Source: CAZSNT01 sp964607765 (GTDB taxonomy: Bacteria; Verrucomicrobiota; Lentisphaeria; Oligosphaerales; JABHEG01). From it: 64,000 nucleotides of DNA. The stretch spans positions 4,157-68,156 of the forward strand of contig CAZSNT010000034.1 of NCBI GenBank assembly GCA_964607765.1, given 5' to 3'. The notes under the pieces are model-generated. The model worked only from the letters and a program-made list of their open reading frames with translations, ran no database searches and was not told the DNA's origin. Numbering within the stretch: position 1 is the stretch's first letter; every line of letters starts with the position of its first letter. Below, piece by piece: positions 32,801 through 41,416 of the stretch. The translations under genes and the position numbers were made by a program.

Positions 32801-34204
32801 TCATGTTGCCAGGTACTTCGAGCCGCAGGCCTTGACTCTCTCCAGCAGCTGCTCGAGCTCGGCTGCCAGCCCCGGCTGTTGGTCGATCAGGTTCGTCGAC
32901 TCGCCGGGATCCGCGTCCAGATCATAAAGGTGGCGTGTTTGTGCGGGGGCATCCGGGCGGGGCGCTTGCACGATCAGCTTCCACTTGCCGCGCCGCAGCG
33001 CGAAGTCGCCCACCTCACACGTGTGTCCGCCTGTGTCGTTGACCATGGCCGGTCGGGGCGCGGACGCACCCGTTCCCAACAGCGCAGGGAGGACGCTGAA
33101 GCTGTCCTCGGCCGCTTCCTCGGGCATCTCGAACCCGGTCAGTTCAGCGAACGTAGCCATCAGGTCGGTGAGTGAGATCGTCTCGTCCGACGTGGTGCCA
33201 GCCTCTATCATGCCCGGCCAACGCGCGACGAACGGCTCGCGGTGTCCACCTTCGAACGGGGAGTTCTTGAAGCCCCGGAACGGACCGGCTGAGCGGTGCC
33301 CGTTCTCGCCACGGCGCGGCCCGTTGTCACTGGTGAAGATGAGCAGCGTGTTGTCCAGAATACCGTGCCGTTCGAGGGTTTCCCGAACCTGTCCCACAGC
33401 CCAGTCCGCGAGTGCGTTCATATCCCCGCGGGGGCCCTCGCGGCTGGCGCCCCGGATGAACTCCGGCGCCATCCACGGAATGTGCGGGGTGTTGAGCGCA
33501 AAGTAGAGGAAGAGAGGCTTCGCCGAAGCTGACTCGGCCCAGTCATCGATGAACGCCACAGCGCGCTCAGTGAAGGTCACGTCGACACCGTCAATCTCCC
33601 AGCCGGGCGCGACGAGCCCGGGGTAGAACCCGGGGAGCACGTTCCACTCATCCGGACTGAGCCGATCGGGTATTCCCACTGTGTGCTGCCCGTCAATGTA
33701 GGCATACGGCGGGTCGGACGACGTACAGCCCGCCGAGCCGAAGAACCGATCGAAACCCAGCTCAGTCGGACCACCCTCCAGGGGCTGGCGGAAGTCAATG
33801 TGTGTTTCTCGCTCGGTATATTCGCCCGGCGCGCCTTCCTTCGAGTGGTACTTCAGGCCCAGATGCCACTTGCCCACGCACCCGGTTCGGTAGCCCTGGC
33901 GCCGCAGCATCTCGGCGATGGTCAGGCGCTCCGGCTCGATGGTGGGCGGTTCGTACGGCATCACCAGCGAGTGCTTCTTCGGCGTTCGCCAGTAGTAACG
34001 CCCGGTCATGATGCCGTACCGCGTCGGGGTGCACAGCGCACAGGCCGAGTGCGCGTCGGTGAATCGGATACCCTCGGCAGCCAGCCGATTGATGTTCGGC
34101 GTGGGCGTGAGCGACTCCGGGTTGTAGCACTCGGTGTCGCCGTAGCCGAGGTCGTCGGCCAGGATGAGCACGATGTTGGGGCGGCGGCATGTGTCGTTTG
34201 TCAT
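32801..34204 (-). CDS. Arylsulfatase-like sulfatase (type I)
   Basis: 467 residues from ATG 34204, favoured over ATG 34210 because AGGGG stands six bases before it. The metal-binding N-terminus NIVLILADDLGYGDTECY, the modification motif C-x-P-x-R (Cys58 in CTPTRYGIMTGR, converted to formylglycine), KWHLGLK and TSDNGPRRGENG are all present. It hydrolyses sulfate esters, probably on a carbohydrate given the GH43 partner downstream and fucI nearby. There is no recognisable signal peptide, unusual for polysaccharide sulfatases, so either it acts on imported sugars or export uses another route. The anaerobic maturase anSME is not in the window. Confidence 0.93.
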   Translation of the reverse strand: MTNDTCRRPNIVLILADDLGYGDTECYNPESLTPTPNINRLAAEGIRFTDAHSACALCTPTRYGIMTGRYYWRTPKKHSLVMPYEPPTIEPERLTIAEMLRRQGYRTGCVGKWHLGLKYHSKEGAPGEYTERETHIDFRQPLEGGPTELGFDRFFGSAGCTSSDPPYAYIDGQHTVGIPDRLSPDEWNVLPGFYPGLVAPGWEIDGVDVTFTERAVAFIDDWAESASAKPLFLYFALNTPHIPWMAPEFIRGASREGPRGDMNALADWAVGQVRETLERHGILDNTLLIFTSDNGPRRGENGHRSAGPFRGFKNSPFEGGHREPFVARWPGMIEAGTTSDETISLTDLMATFAELTGFEMPEEAAEDSFSVLPALLGTGASAPRPAMVNDTGGHTCEVGDFALRRGKWKLIVQAPRPDAPAQTRHLYDLDADPGESTNLIDQQPGLAAELEQLLERVKACGSKYLAT

Positions 34205-34334
34205 AGGCATCCCCTAACATACGCCCGGTCGTCTTGACGGCGAGACACGGTGACGGCAAGCGGACACGTAGCCGGGGTTTCGTAAGGAGTAGGACCGGAT
34301 CGTGCCGCTCGGGGGCCGAGCTGCCTGCTTCCGA

Positions 34335-34377
34335 ATGCAGGGCGGGCGGCCCCCGACCGCCACGCGCCCCACGTAAC
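34335..34377 (-). repeat. REP-like palindrome, family 1, copy C (partial)
   Basis: Read on the minus strand it begins GTTACGTGGGGCGCGTGGCG and continues GTCGGGGGCCGCCCGCC; about 37 of 43 positions agree with the copy at 49512-49554. It is the right-hand half of the family 1 element. Confidence 0.75.
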
Positions 34378-34585
34378 TGCCCCGTGGCGGTGGACACATT
34401 CGGGACGTTTGCGTCGAGGACGCTCTCCGTATAGACTAACTGTACACGAGTCTCGTCGGCAGGCAGCCGGCGGGAGGGAACGCTGATGGCTTGCCTCGAC
34501 ACAACGTTACTCATCACCCGCAATCCGGCGCATTACGCCGGCCCGCCGAGCGTGGTCACGGGAGGGCACTGAAACAGTGCGGGCA

Positions 34586-34732
34586 ATGATACTGACGACA
34601 GCCTTGATCGGCAGCACGGCGTCTGTTACGGCGGCGGACCGGCCGTTGGTTGGCGCTACCCGCTGGGACGCGTCGGGCGGCGGACCGGTGACCGAACGCG
34701 CCTCCGGGCGCAATGGTCAAGGACTGAGATAG
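34586..34732 (+). pseudogene. Remnant of a secreted glycosidase-like gene start
   Basis: An ATG (or GTG at 34577 with GGAGGG ten bases upstream) opens 48 codons: a signal-peptide-like stretch MILTTALIGSTASVTAADRP, then LVGATRWDASGGGPVTE, after which the sequence becomes arbitrary and stops. From memory, exported PVC proteins of a glycoside-hydrolase type often begin '..RPLVGA(I)RWDAW..GGxVTE', so this looks like the N-terminal end of such a gene whose body is gone. The match rests on memory of a short motif and could be coincidence. Confidence 0.35.
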
Positions 34733-34776
34733 CTGAACCGGAGCGTACGGGCCAGCTGCATATGGAAACAGGAAAC

Positions 34777-34861
34777 CGGTTGACGAGCACGGCGACGAGT
34801 ACGGTCGAGGAGGGAGATCCGTCCAATCGTCCACCGCGCTCGTCGCCGTACTCGTCAACCG
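34777..34861. repeat. Palindrome with 23 bp arms
   Basis: Arm 34777-34799 (CGGTTGACGAGCACGGCGAC then GAG) and arm 34839-34861 are reverse complements with one mismatch, around a 39-base loop. The arms contain the repeated word CGACGAG. Confidence 0.8.
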
Positions 34862-34883
34862 ACTCGTGGTAAGGAGAACAGGC

Positions 34884-35048
34884 ATGCCGCAAGCCATCCG
34901 AGTCGGCGTGGTCGGGGCATGCCGAATGCCGAATAACACTGAACACGTGTCCGCGAATGGAGACTCCTTGGAGCTCGGAAGAGCAACTCGACAGCAATCG
35001 GATGCAATCGACAGCTGCCGGCTGCAGTCGACGAGGTCTGCTGCCTGA
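34884..35048 (+). pseudogene. Remnant of an oxidoreductase-like gene start
   Basis: A perfect AAGGAG (34871-34876) stands seven bases before ATG 34884. The first codons read MPQAIRVGVVGACR, very like the N-terminal Rossmann strand of Gfo/Idh/MocA oxidoreductases (IRVGVVGAGR, here with G to C in the glycine motif). After that the frame runs through AACACTGAACAC-type filler and stops after 54 residues. It looks like a gene start whose body was deleted or replaced; a short functional peptide is the alternative. Confidence 0.4.
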
Positions 35049-35209
35049 GAGGACAGGACGCCCACACCCGCGATGCCAGATCGTGCAGTTCCGCGCCGGG
35101 GAAGCGGGGCCGCGCTGAACGCCAACACTGAACACTCAATGTCGTTGAATCAAGTAAGCTGTGGAGAGAACTCATGCGAAACACCACCCTTGATCAGGCC
35201 AGTGTGATC

Positions 35210-35261
35210 GGTGTGAAAGGTGTGAGGAGTGTGAGCTCACACCCCTCACACCCCTCACACC
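35210..35261. repeat. Loopless 52 bp palindrome of GGTGTGAG words
   Basis: Three GGTGTGA(G/A)-type words on one strand (35210-35235) meet directly three complementary words (35236-35261), giving 26 bp arms with about three mismatches and no loop. Confidence 0.8.
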
Positions 35262-35401
35262 CAATGCCGCGGCGTTCTTCCCGCGACCAGCCTGAACCTG
35301 ACTCCCTAATTCACTGACACCGAACACTGAACACCCCCCTCCCCAACCCAATCCGCGGCTTCCTCCTGCACACCTACCAGGAGCAGCGCGACGACGGCGT
35401 C

Positions 35402-37711
35402 GTGATCTACGGGATCGGACGTCTGGAGGGCGGCCAGACGTTCGGTGTCGTCGAGACTCGGTGCACCCCGTGCTTCTACGTGGCGGCGACGGCGCGGCAA
35501 CAGGTGGTAGACTCCGCGTGGCGGCTCGGCATCGCCGTGGAGCAGTGCGAACTGCGCACGCTGAAGGGCGAGTCCGTGGTGCGTCTGGCCTGCCCATCGC
35601 TGCGTGTATTGCGCAAGCTCTCCGATTCGCTCGAAGACGCCAAGGTCCCTACTCACGAAGCGGACATCCCGTTCCACCGCCTGTTCCGGATGCAGCGCGG
35701 CCTGTGCGGCCCGGTCGTGATTCGTGGTGAGTCCAGGCCGGGCACGCACGTGGGACGCGTTTTTGTCAACCCGGACCTGGCGTCGGGGGACTGGATCCCT
35801 GAATTGAGCGTGCTGTCCCTCGACATCGAGACCACTCCCGATCAGAGCACGGTCACTGCTGTTGCGCTGGTGGGCGTCGGCCCGGCCGAGCGGAATGTGA
35901 CCGAAGAAGTGCACGTGCTCGGCGACGCCGCACCTGACGACCCGCCGTACCTCGTCTGCCACGCCGATGAAAAGCGCTTGCTCAGTGCGTTCCGCAGTCG
36001 AGTCGTGGCCATCGACCCGGACATCCTGACCGGCTGGAACGTGATCGACTTCGACTTACGCGTGCTCGCGGATCGCTTCGCTGCAAACCGGCTGCCGTTC
36101 CGTATCGGCCGCAGTCGCGACAACGCCTTCCACCGTGACAGCGAGACCTACGGTGCCAGCCGGACCGTTGTGCACGGCCGCCAAGTGCTCGATGCATTGC
36201 ACTTGGTGCGCCGGTCGCTGCTGCGCTTCGACGATTTCCGGCTCGGCACCGTAGCGCAGGCTGTTCTGGGCCGCGGCAAGTTGCTGGCCGAAGCGGGCGG
36301 CGAGGGCATGCCGGAGGCGATCGAACGGGCGCGCCGCGACAACCGCACGCTGTTCGCCGACTACTGCCTGGAGGACGCGCGGCTTGTCCGGGACATCCTC
36401 GACCGGCAGGGCCTGGTCCGACTGACCCTGAACCGCAGCATTCTGACCGGGCTGCCTCTGGACCGGGCGTGGGGCAGCGTGGCAGCATTCGATTTCCTCT
36501 ACATCTGCGAACTCCGCAAACGCGGCATGGTGGCGCCCACTGCGTCCAACCCGCGCACGGGCGAAGCGGGCGCACCGGGCGGACTGGTCTTCGCGCCGGA
36601 GGCAGGGCTGTCCCGCAACATTCTCGTGTTTGACTTCAAGAGTCTGTATCCATCCATCATCCGCACGTTCAACATCGATCCGCTGTCCCACGCATGGGCA
36701 CAGGACGCGGCCGCAGCGGACACGCTGACAGCCCCGAACCGCGCTGCCTTCTCGCGCAAGCCCGGCATCCTGCCCGGTGTCCTCGACGTGTTTTTCGAGC
36801 GCCGCGCCGACGCGAAGGCGCGCGGCGACGACCTGGCATCCTTCACCTACAAGATCGTGATGAACTCGTTCTACGGCGTGTTAGGAACACGCTCGTGCCG
36901 TTTCGGCTCCGGCCGTGTAGCCGGCGCGATCACCTCGTTCGGCCACTACCTGCTGCGTTGGTGTCGTGACCTGCTGGAGTCGAAGGGGTGTGCCGTGCTT
37001 TATGGCGACACCGACTCGCTCTTCGTCGATCCGAAGCTGCCTGCCGACGTGGACTTCCAGCATGCTCAGGCCGAGGGGATCAGGCTGTGCGAATGGGTGA
37101 ACGAGAGCCTGGCGACGCATGTCCGCGACACATACCGTGTCGAGTCACGCCTGGAGTTGGAGTTTGAGAAAGCCTACCGCCGCTTCCTGCTTCCGCCGGG
37201 GCGCGGGCAGAGCGTCAAAGGGCGAGCCAAGGGCTACGCCGGCTGGCGCATGGACAGCGGAGACGGCGAGCTCGAGATCGTGGGAATGGAGGCGGTTCGC
37301 AGTGACTGGACCGACATGGCGCATCGCTTCCAGCGCGAGCTCCTGACACGGTTGTTCCACGACGAATCCGGCGCGCAGCTCGAGCGCTTCATTGCGGACT
37401 GGATTGCGGACCTGAAGGCCGGACGTCTGGACCACGAACTGGTCTACCGTAAGCGGCTGCGCAAATCGGAGGACCAATACACGCGCACGACGCCCCCTGC
37501 GGTGAAAGTCGCGAGAATGCTGGGCCGGAAGTCAGGAGCCATCCGTTACGTCGTGACAACGCGTGGCCCCGCCCCCGCGGACGCACCCGGCGCGCCGCTC
37601 GACTACAAGCACTACGTCGACAAGCAGATCGAGCCGCTGGTCACGAGCATTGCCCCGTTCGCCGACATCGACGTCGGCGCCGCCGTACGCGGGGAATGGC
37701 GGCTGTTCTGA
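35402..37711 (+). CDS. polB: Family B DNA polymerase (Pol II-like)
   Basis: At least 769 residues from GTG 35402. The 3'-5' exonuclease is intact: Exo I LSLDIET (near 140), Exo II NVIDFDL, Exo III YCLEDARLV. Polymerase motifs are intact too: motif A DFKSLYPSIIRTF (near 409), motif B KIVMNSFYG (483), motif C YGDTDSLF (533). Bacterial family B enzymes act in damage tolerance and restart rather than bulk replication. The frame stays open and conserved-looking upstream of 35402 (codons from 35351 read IRGFLLHTYQEQRDDGV), which fits the normal N-terminal strand. No ATG, GTG or TTG lies between an in-frame TGA at 35315-35317 and 35402, so the real start may be ATC or CTG or may have been lost to repeats. 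It is convergent with the next gene, 4 bp apart. Confidence 0.9.
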   Translation: MIYGIGRLEGGQTFGVVETRCTPCFYVAATARQQVVDSAWRLGIAVEQCELRTLKGESVVRLACPSLRVLRKLSDSLEDAKVPTHEADIPFHRLFRMQRGLCGPVVIRGESRPGTHVGRVFVNPDLASGDWIPELSVLSLDIETTPDQSTVTAVALVGVGPAERNVTEEVHVLGDAAPDDPPYLVCHADEKRLLSAFRSRVVAIDPDILTGWNVIDFDLRVLADRFAANRLPFRIGRSRDNAFHRDSETYGASRTVVHGRQVLDALHLVRRSLLRFDDFRLGTVAQAVLGRGKLLAEAGGEGMPEAIERARRDNRTLFADYCLEDARLVRDILDRQGLVRLTLNRSILTGLPLDRAWGSVAAFDFLYICELRKRGMVAPTASNPRTGEAGAPGGLVFAPEAGLSRNILVFDFKSLYPSIIRTFNIDPLSHAWAQDAAAADTLTAPNRAAFSRKPGILPGVLDVFFERRADAKARGDDLASFTYKIVMNSFYGVLGTRSCRFGSGRVAGAITSFGHYLLRWCRDLLESKGCAVLYGDTDSLFVDPKLPADVDFQHAQAEGIRLCEWVNESLATHVRDTYRVESRLELEFEKAYRRFLLPPGRGQSVKGRAKGYAGWRMDSGDGELEIVGMEAVRSDWTDMAHRFQRELLTRLFHDESGAQLERFIADWIADLKAGRLDHELVYRKRLRKSEDQYTRTTPPAVKVARMLGRKSGAIRYVVTTRGPAPADAPGAPLDYKHYVDKQIEPLVTSIAPFADIDVGAAVRGEWRLF

Positions 37712-37715
37712 GCGC

Positions 37716-40076
37716 CTACTCCACCACGACGGCCGTCTTGTCGTCGAGGCACACAATCAGGCGGTCGCCGAGGGCGAATACGGGCTTCAGGTCGGGGTGT
37801 TTCTCGATGAACTTGAAGTACTCGTCACTCCCGTACTTGAGCGTGATCTTCTTCATGTCCTTGCGGTAATCACGGTCAGTCCAGACACCGTCGAGCTGGT
37901 AGAACACGCGCTTGCCCACGGTCCGGACCACGGCGGGTCCCGAGGGTGCCGCGCCGGCGCGCTTGTATGCGTCGATCGCTTCGCTGAGCTGGATGGCGTC
38001 GGCGCCTTCTTTCTTCTCCATGTACCGGCGCACGGCATTCTTGGAGGGACGCCGGACTGTCATCGTGCGAGCCGCGGGCATGGCGGCTGCCGCGTCCGCC
38101 TCGGCGCCGAAAGCATCGCCATCGCCGAACACGGGCACGGCCTGCATCTTGTGTTTTGCTGCAACGCGCGGGCGTTCCGCAGCCGTTGCCCCTCGTGCGC
38201 CGCCGCCCGGGCCGCCATGGCGGTGCGTGCCGAGTTGCGTTTCACGTCCTGCGGGTGTCGTGGTGGGGGCGGACGCTGCGGGCGGGCGAGTCCAGCGTGC
38301 TGCCACTTCCTCCGCCTCGGCGTCGCGGCGCTCGATGCCGTGCTTCTCGTAGGCCTGGTCGTCTTCCAGCACCAGGTACGAGGTGTAGGGCGTGACGATG
38401 CCGTAGTCCTTGCTGAGCTGGACCACCTCGTCCTTGAGTTCCTTGTTCTCACCGTGCAGGCGGATCTCGTCGAGCAGGTACCCGACCTTGCGTGTAGCCC
38501 AGAGCAGCGGGATGAAGTTGTTCTGCGGCTCTTTCTCCGGGAACGTGGTCTCGTACACCACATCGTGCTCCCTGCCGTTGATCAGCCCGGACAAGGTCAC
38601 AGCTACGTGCCCGCTCTTGCGGTAACGGCCGAAGACCGTGACCTGGCCGCCGCAGAACAGGTCGGGCAGCTTCTTCGGGTAGAAGTCGCGGATCTGCACC
38701 TTGTTCACGCTCAACGTCGGTGCGGACAGGACGGGGTGGCTCACTTTGTCGTAGAACGATGACACGGCGACCTCGATGTTCTCGCCGGGTTTCACGTACT
38801 GCCCGGTGCCGCCCGAATCACCGGCAACGCGGTCAAGCAGGTGCGTGTTGACGTTCTCGCCCACGCCGAACACGAACACCTTGGTGTTGTCCGTGAGCTT
38901 GCCGGTCACGTTCTTGACGATCTGTTCCGGGTCGGTTGTGCCGATGGTGGGCAGGCCGTCAGTGAGGAAAGCGACGATGGTCGGGCGCCCCTTGTCGGTC
39001 TTCATGGCCAGGGCTGTCTGCAGTGCTGAGTTGATGTCCGTTCCGCCCCGCGCCCGCAGCCCTTCGATGAACTTGAGAGCTTTCGCGTTCGTCTCGTCGT
39101 TGACCTGCATCAGGCTGTCACTGAGCGAGTCCACGTCCGTGCTGAAGCGGATGATGTTGAACCGGTCGTCTTTGTTCAGCGCTTTGACGCAGTGGGACAG
39201 CGCGTCGCGTGCCTGCTGGATCTTCTGCCCGGCCATGCTGCCGGATGTATCGATGACAAACGTGATGTCCTTGGGCAGCACTTTGGCCAGCGCGGGATCC
39301 GAGGTGGGTGCGATCATCATCATGAAGAACCCGTCTTCGCCCGGCACGGCGTGCGGGAGCAGGTTGAGTGCGAACTCCTTCTCTGACACGCTGTAGTAGA
39401 GCACGAAGTCGCGGTCCAGCAGGCTGCGATCTTCCTCGAAGCCGATGACCGCTTCCCGGTCGCTCTTGCGGCTGATCCCCACATCATGGGACGGCGAGTA
39501 GATGTTCTTGAGCGGCACAGACGTGTTCAGGCGTGCCCGCACCGTGAAGTCCTGCAGCGTACGCGACGCTTTCGTGCCCGTGCGCAGCGGATACACGAAG
39601 TGGAACATGCCGGATTCATACTTGACTGTCTGGGAGTAGGTCAGTTCGATCTTCTGTTCGCCGTTGCGCGGCACGGGATAGACACTGACCCGGAACAGCT
39701 CGCCGCCAATGTGTTCGAGCAAGCCGGGATCGCGCATGCGCCGCACGATGTCCTGGTAGATCTTCCGCGCCTTGCCTTTCTCGACAAGCTCGCCGCTGAC
39801 ACGCTTCCCGTTGATGACCATTGCGAAGTCCGCAACCGTCGCTCCGGACGGGAGAGGAAAGACGTAGACGGCTTCGAGATCACGGTTGACGCTGTTCTGA
39901 AACACCTGCTCCACCCTGGTGCTGGCCACGCCGTCGCGCAGCTCGATGTCAACGCGCTGGTGCTTGATCGCCAGCGGCGGGATTCTCTCGTCCTTGGGCA
40001 ACAGAATACCCGTGGCGTGAGATGCGCACGGCAGGGCCAACAGAATGGCGGCAACGACGATGTTCCGGTGATTCAT
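37716..40076 (-). CDS. VIT and von Willebrand factor A domain protein
   Basis: 786 residues with a signal peptide (residues about 1-21) and GAGGAG seven to eight bases before ATG 40076. An N-terminal VIT domain covers about residues 35-165 (VEQVFQNSVNRDLEAVYVFP and a GELVEKGKARKIYQDIVR segment). A vWA domain spans about 265-440 with MIDAS residues in FVIDTSGSMAG and LTDGLPTIGTTD. The C-terminal third is helical and then variable, rich in A, P and G. VIT/vWA proteins resemble inter-alpha-trypsin inhibitor heavy chains; bacterial members are envelope proteins of unknown binding partner, often metal-dependent. It lies downstream of the ARPP-1 gene on the same strand, separated by a REP-like element. 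Confidence 0.92.
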   Translation of the reverse strand: MNHRNIVVAAILLALPCASHATGILLPKDERIPPLAIKHQRVDIELRDGVASTRVEQVFQNSVNRDLEAVYVFPLPSGATVADFAMVINGKRVSGELVEKGKARKIYQDIVRRMRDPGLLEHIGGELFRVSVYPVPRNGEQKIELTYSQTVKYESGMFHFVYPLRTGTKASRTLQDFTVRARLNTSVPLKNIYSPSHDVGISRKSDREAVIGFEEDRSLLDRDFVLYYSVSEKEFALNLLPHAVPGEDGFFMMMIAPTSDPALAKVLPKDITFVIDTSGSMAGQKIQQARDALSHCVKALNKDDRFNIIRFSTDVDSLSDSLMQVNDETNAKALKFIEGLRARGGTDINSALQTALAMKTDKGRPTIVAFLTDGLPTIGTTDPEQIVKNVTGKLTDNTKVFVFGVGENVNTHLLDRVAGDSGGTGQYVKPGENIEVAVSSFYDKVSHPVLSAPTLSVNKVQIRDFYPKKLPDLFCGGQVTVFGRYRKSGHVAVTLSGLINGREHDVVYETTFPEKEPQNNFIPLLWATRKVGYLLDEIRLHGENKELKDEVVQLSKDYGIVTPYTSYLVLEDDQAYEKHGIERRDAEAEEVAARWTRPPAASAPTTTPAGRETQLGTHRHGGPGGGARGATAAERPRVAAKHKMQAVPVFGDGDAFGAEADAAAAMPAARTMTVRRPSKNAVRRYMEKKEGADAIQLSEAIDAYKRAGAAPSGPAVVRTVGKRVFYQLDGVWTDRDYRKDMKKITLKYGSDEYFKFIEKHPDLKPVFALGDRLIVCLDDKTAVVVE

Positions 40077-40117
40077 GGTCCAACTCCTCTATCAATCGTG
40101 CTTCAAGTCCGTGTTCT

Positions 40118-40174
40118 GTAGGCCGGCCTCCAGCCGCCGCCTCGTGTGAGCCGCCCGGGGGCCGTGCGGCGTAC
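40118..40174 (-). repeat. REP-like palindrome, family 1, copy E
   Basis: On the minus strand it begins GTACGCCGCACGGCCCCCGG and ends with GGCCGGCCTAC, matching copies at 13424 and 48322. It fills the spacer between the ARPP-1 and VIT/vWA genes. Confidence 0.8.
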
Positions 40175-40180
40175 TGTCTT

Positions 40181-41317
40181 TCACTCACGCCATGGCCGCG
40201 GCTGTGGGATCGGCATCGGTTCCGGGACGGGCGGATGCCGCCACACGGCCGGGTGCAGGTTGACATGGACCGCCGTGCGGTTCCAGACCAGTGCCGTGCC
40301 CTCCACCGTGCCCGCTATGGTGACCCGGCGTCCGACGCCGGGCGTGCCTTGGTCGTGGCAGTGTGCACCATATACCCTATCAAGGAACGTGCGCACATCG
40401 CCTCTGCCGATGCTGGGACGGTGCCAATCGCGGTGCGCCACGTAGTCGAGCGCATAGGAGCGCAGGATCTTGTCCCAGAGCTGCGTGAAGACGCGGCTGT
40501 CAGCGAACACGTCGCAGCCCAGGATCCGGTTGCCGGCCACCGCGACAATGCCTACTGTACCGCGTCGCGGCAGTCTGCGGAAATGCGGGATCAGGTCGTC
40601 CACACGCCGCCGTACTGCCGGGCTTTCGCACATCTCATGGTAATCCGTTGTGCTCGAACGTGCGCCCGTGGCGCGCCCGTAGCTCTCAATCTCGCTCCAG
40701 ATCTGGTCCTGTGCGACCCCTTTGGCGGCGGACCGACGCAGGCGCGGATGCACCATGACGGGGGATGCGCCGAACGAATCCTGCGCGCCCTGCCAGCGGC
40801 CTTTCTGCACGCAGTACACGGGCACATCGATGAAGCCGGATCGGGGTGGCAGCAGCACGTCGTCGCGGATCACGCGGTTCTGTTTACCGCCGGTCAGCAC
40901 CTCGCCGCTCAGCAGGAAAACGTGGCGGTGCGACTCGTTACGCACGGCCACGGTGGGGACGGTTGGCGTGCCTTTCTCGCGGATCAGTATCCAGCCGTTC
41001 TGTACGGCTTCGTCGAGGGTGCGCACGTCTGCCGGGTTGGTCGATGGGCTGAGGGTCAGCGGGAACACGAGCAGGTGGCCGTGCGAGTAGGGGTTCTCGA
41101 CCCGGATGCGCCTGACCAGATCACTCACTTCGTTGTCGGGACGCGGTCGGGGCCGCGGCCGAATGATCTCGACGGGCGGCTCGGGACGTGTGACGCCGCT
41201 GCCCTGGCTGCTGCTGCCGTGGTCCGACTCCAGGAAGGCGGCGGGGGCGGCCAGGGAGAAGAGGACGCCGAGCAGCGACAGCAAAGACGCCTTGAGCGGA
41301 CGGGCGAGTGTTTGCAT
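40181..41317 (-). CDS. Secreted ARPP-1 (DUF6569-like) domain protein
   Basis: 378 residues from ATG 41317 (GGGAG nine bases upstream), beginning with a signal peptide (LKASLLSLLGVLFSLAAPAA). A proline-arginine-rich linker precedes a domain from about residue 70 with the ARPP-1 signature: LLVFPLTLS, RTLDEAVQNG, VRNESHRHVFLLSGEVLTGG, KQNRVIRDDVLLPP, VPVYCVQKGRWQG, and later LWDKILRSYALD. ARPP-1 was named from association with ARG and rhodanese-phosphatase genes in conflict or stress systems; its biochemical role is unknown. Here it is exported and neighbours a VIT/vWA protein, so an envelope function is more likely. Family recognition is from memory of the motif order. Confidence 0.75.
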   Translation of the reverse strand: MQTLARPLKASLLSLLGVLFSLAAPAAFLESDHGSSSQGSGVTRPEPPVEIIRPRPRPRPDNEVSDLVRRIRVENPYSHGHLLVFPLTLSPSTNPADVRTLDEAVQNGWILIREKGTPTVPTVAVRNESHRHVFLLSGEVLTGGKQNRVIRDDVLLPPRSGFIDVPVYCVQKGRWQGAQDSFGASPVMVHPRLRRSAAKGVAQDQIWSEIESYGRATGARSSTTDYHEMCESPAVRRRVDDLIPHFRRLPRRGTVGIVAVAGNRILGCDVFADSRVFTQLWDKILRSYALDYVAHRDWHRPSIGRGDVRTFLDRVYGAHCHDQGTPGVGRRVTIAGTVEGTALVWNRTAVHVNLHPAVWRHPPVPEPMPIPQPRPWRE

Positions 41318-41416
41318 CTGACATGTCTCCCAAGAGCAGGCGCAGCGCGCTGACATGGCTTGTTGTTCCATGAGCTAAGACGCACGATGGCCACGCTTTT
41401 TGAAGCACCGTCGATC

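Larger units (their letters stand above)
34205..35401. other. Gene-poor repeat region with gene-start remnants
   Basis: About 1.2 kb without an intact gene. It holds a REP-like element (34335-34377), a 48-codon remnant (34586-34732), a 23 bp palindrome (34777-34861), a second remnant beginning with a dehydrogenase-like start (34884-35048), a third ribosome-binding site plus ATG (35163-35176), a loopless 52 bp palindrome (35210-35261) and three copies of AACACTGAACAC (near 34935, 35123 and 35323). The last copy lies just before the headless start of the polymerase gene. Confidence 0.65.
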
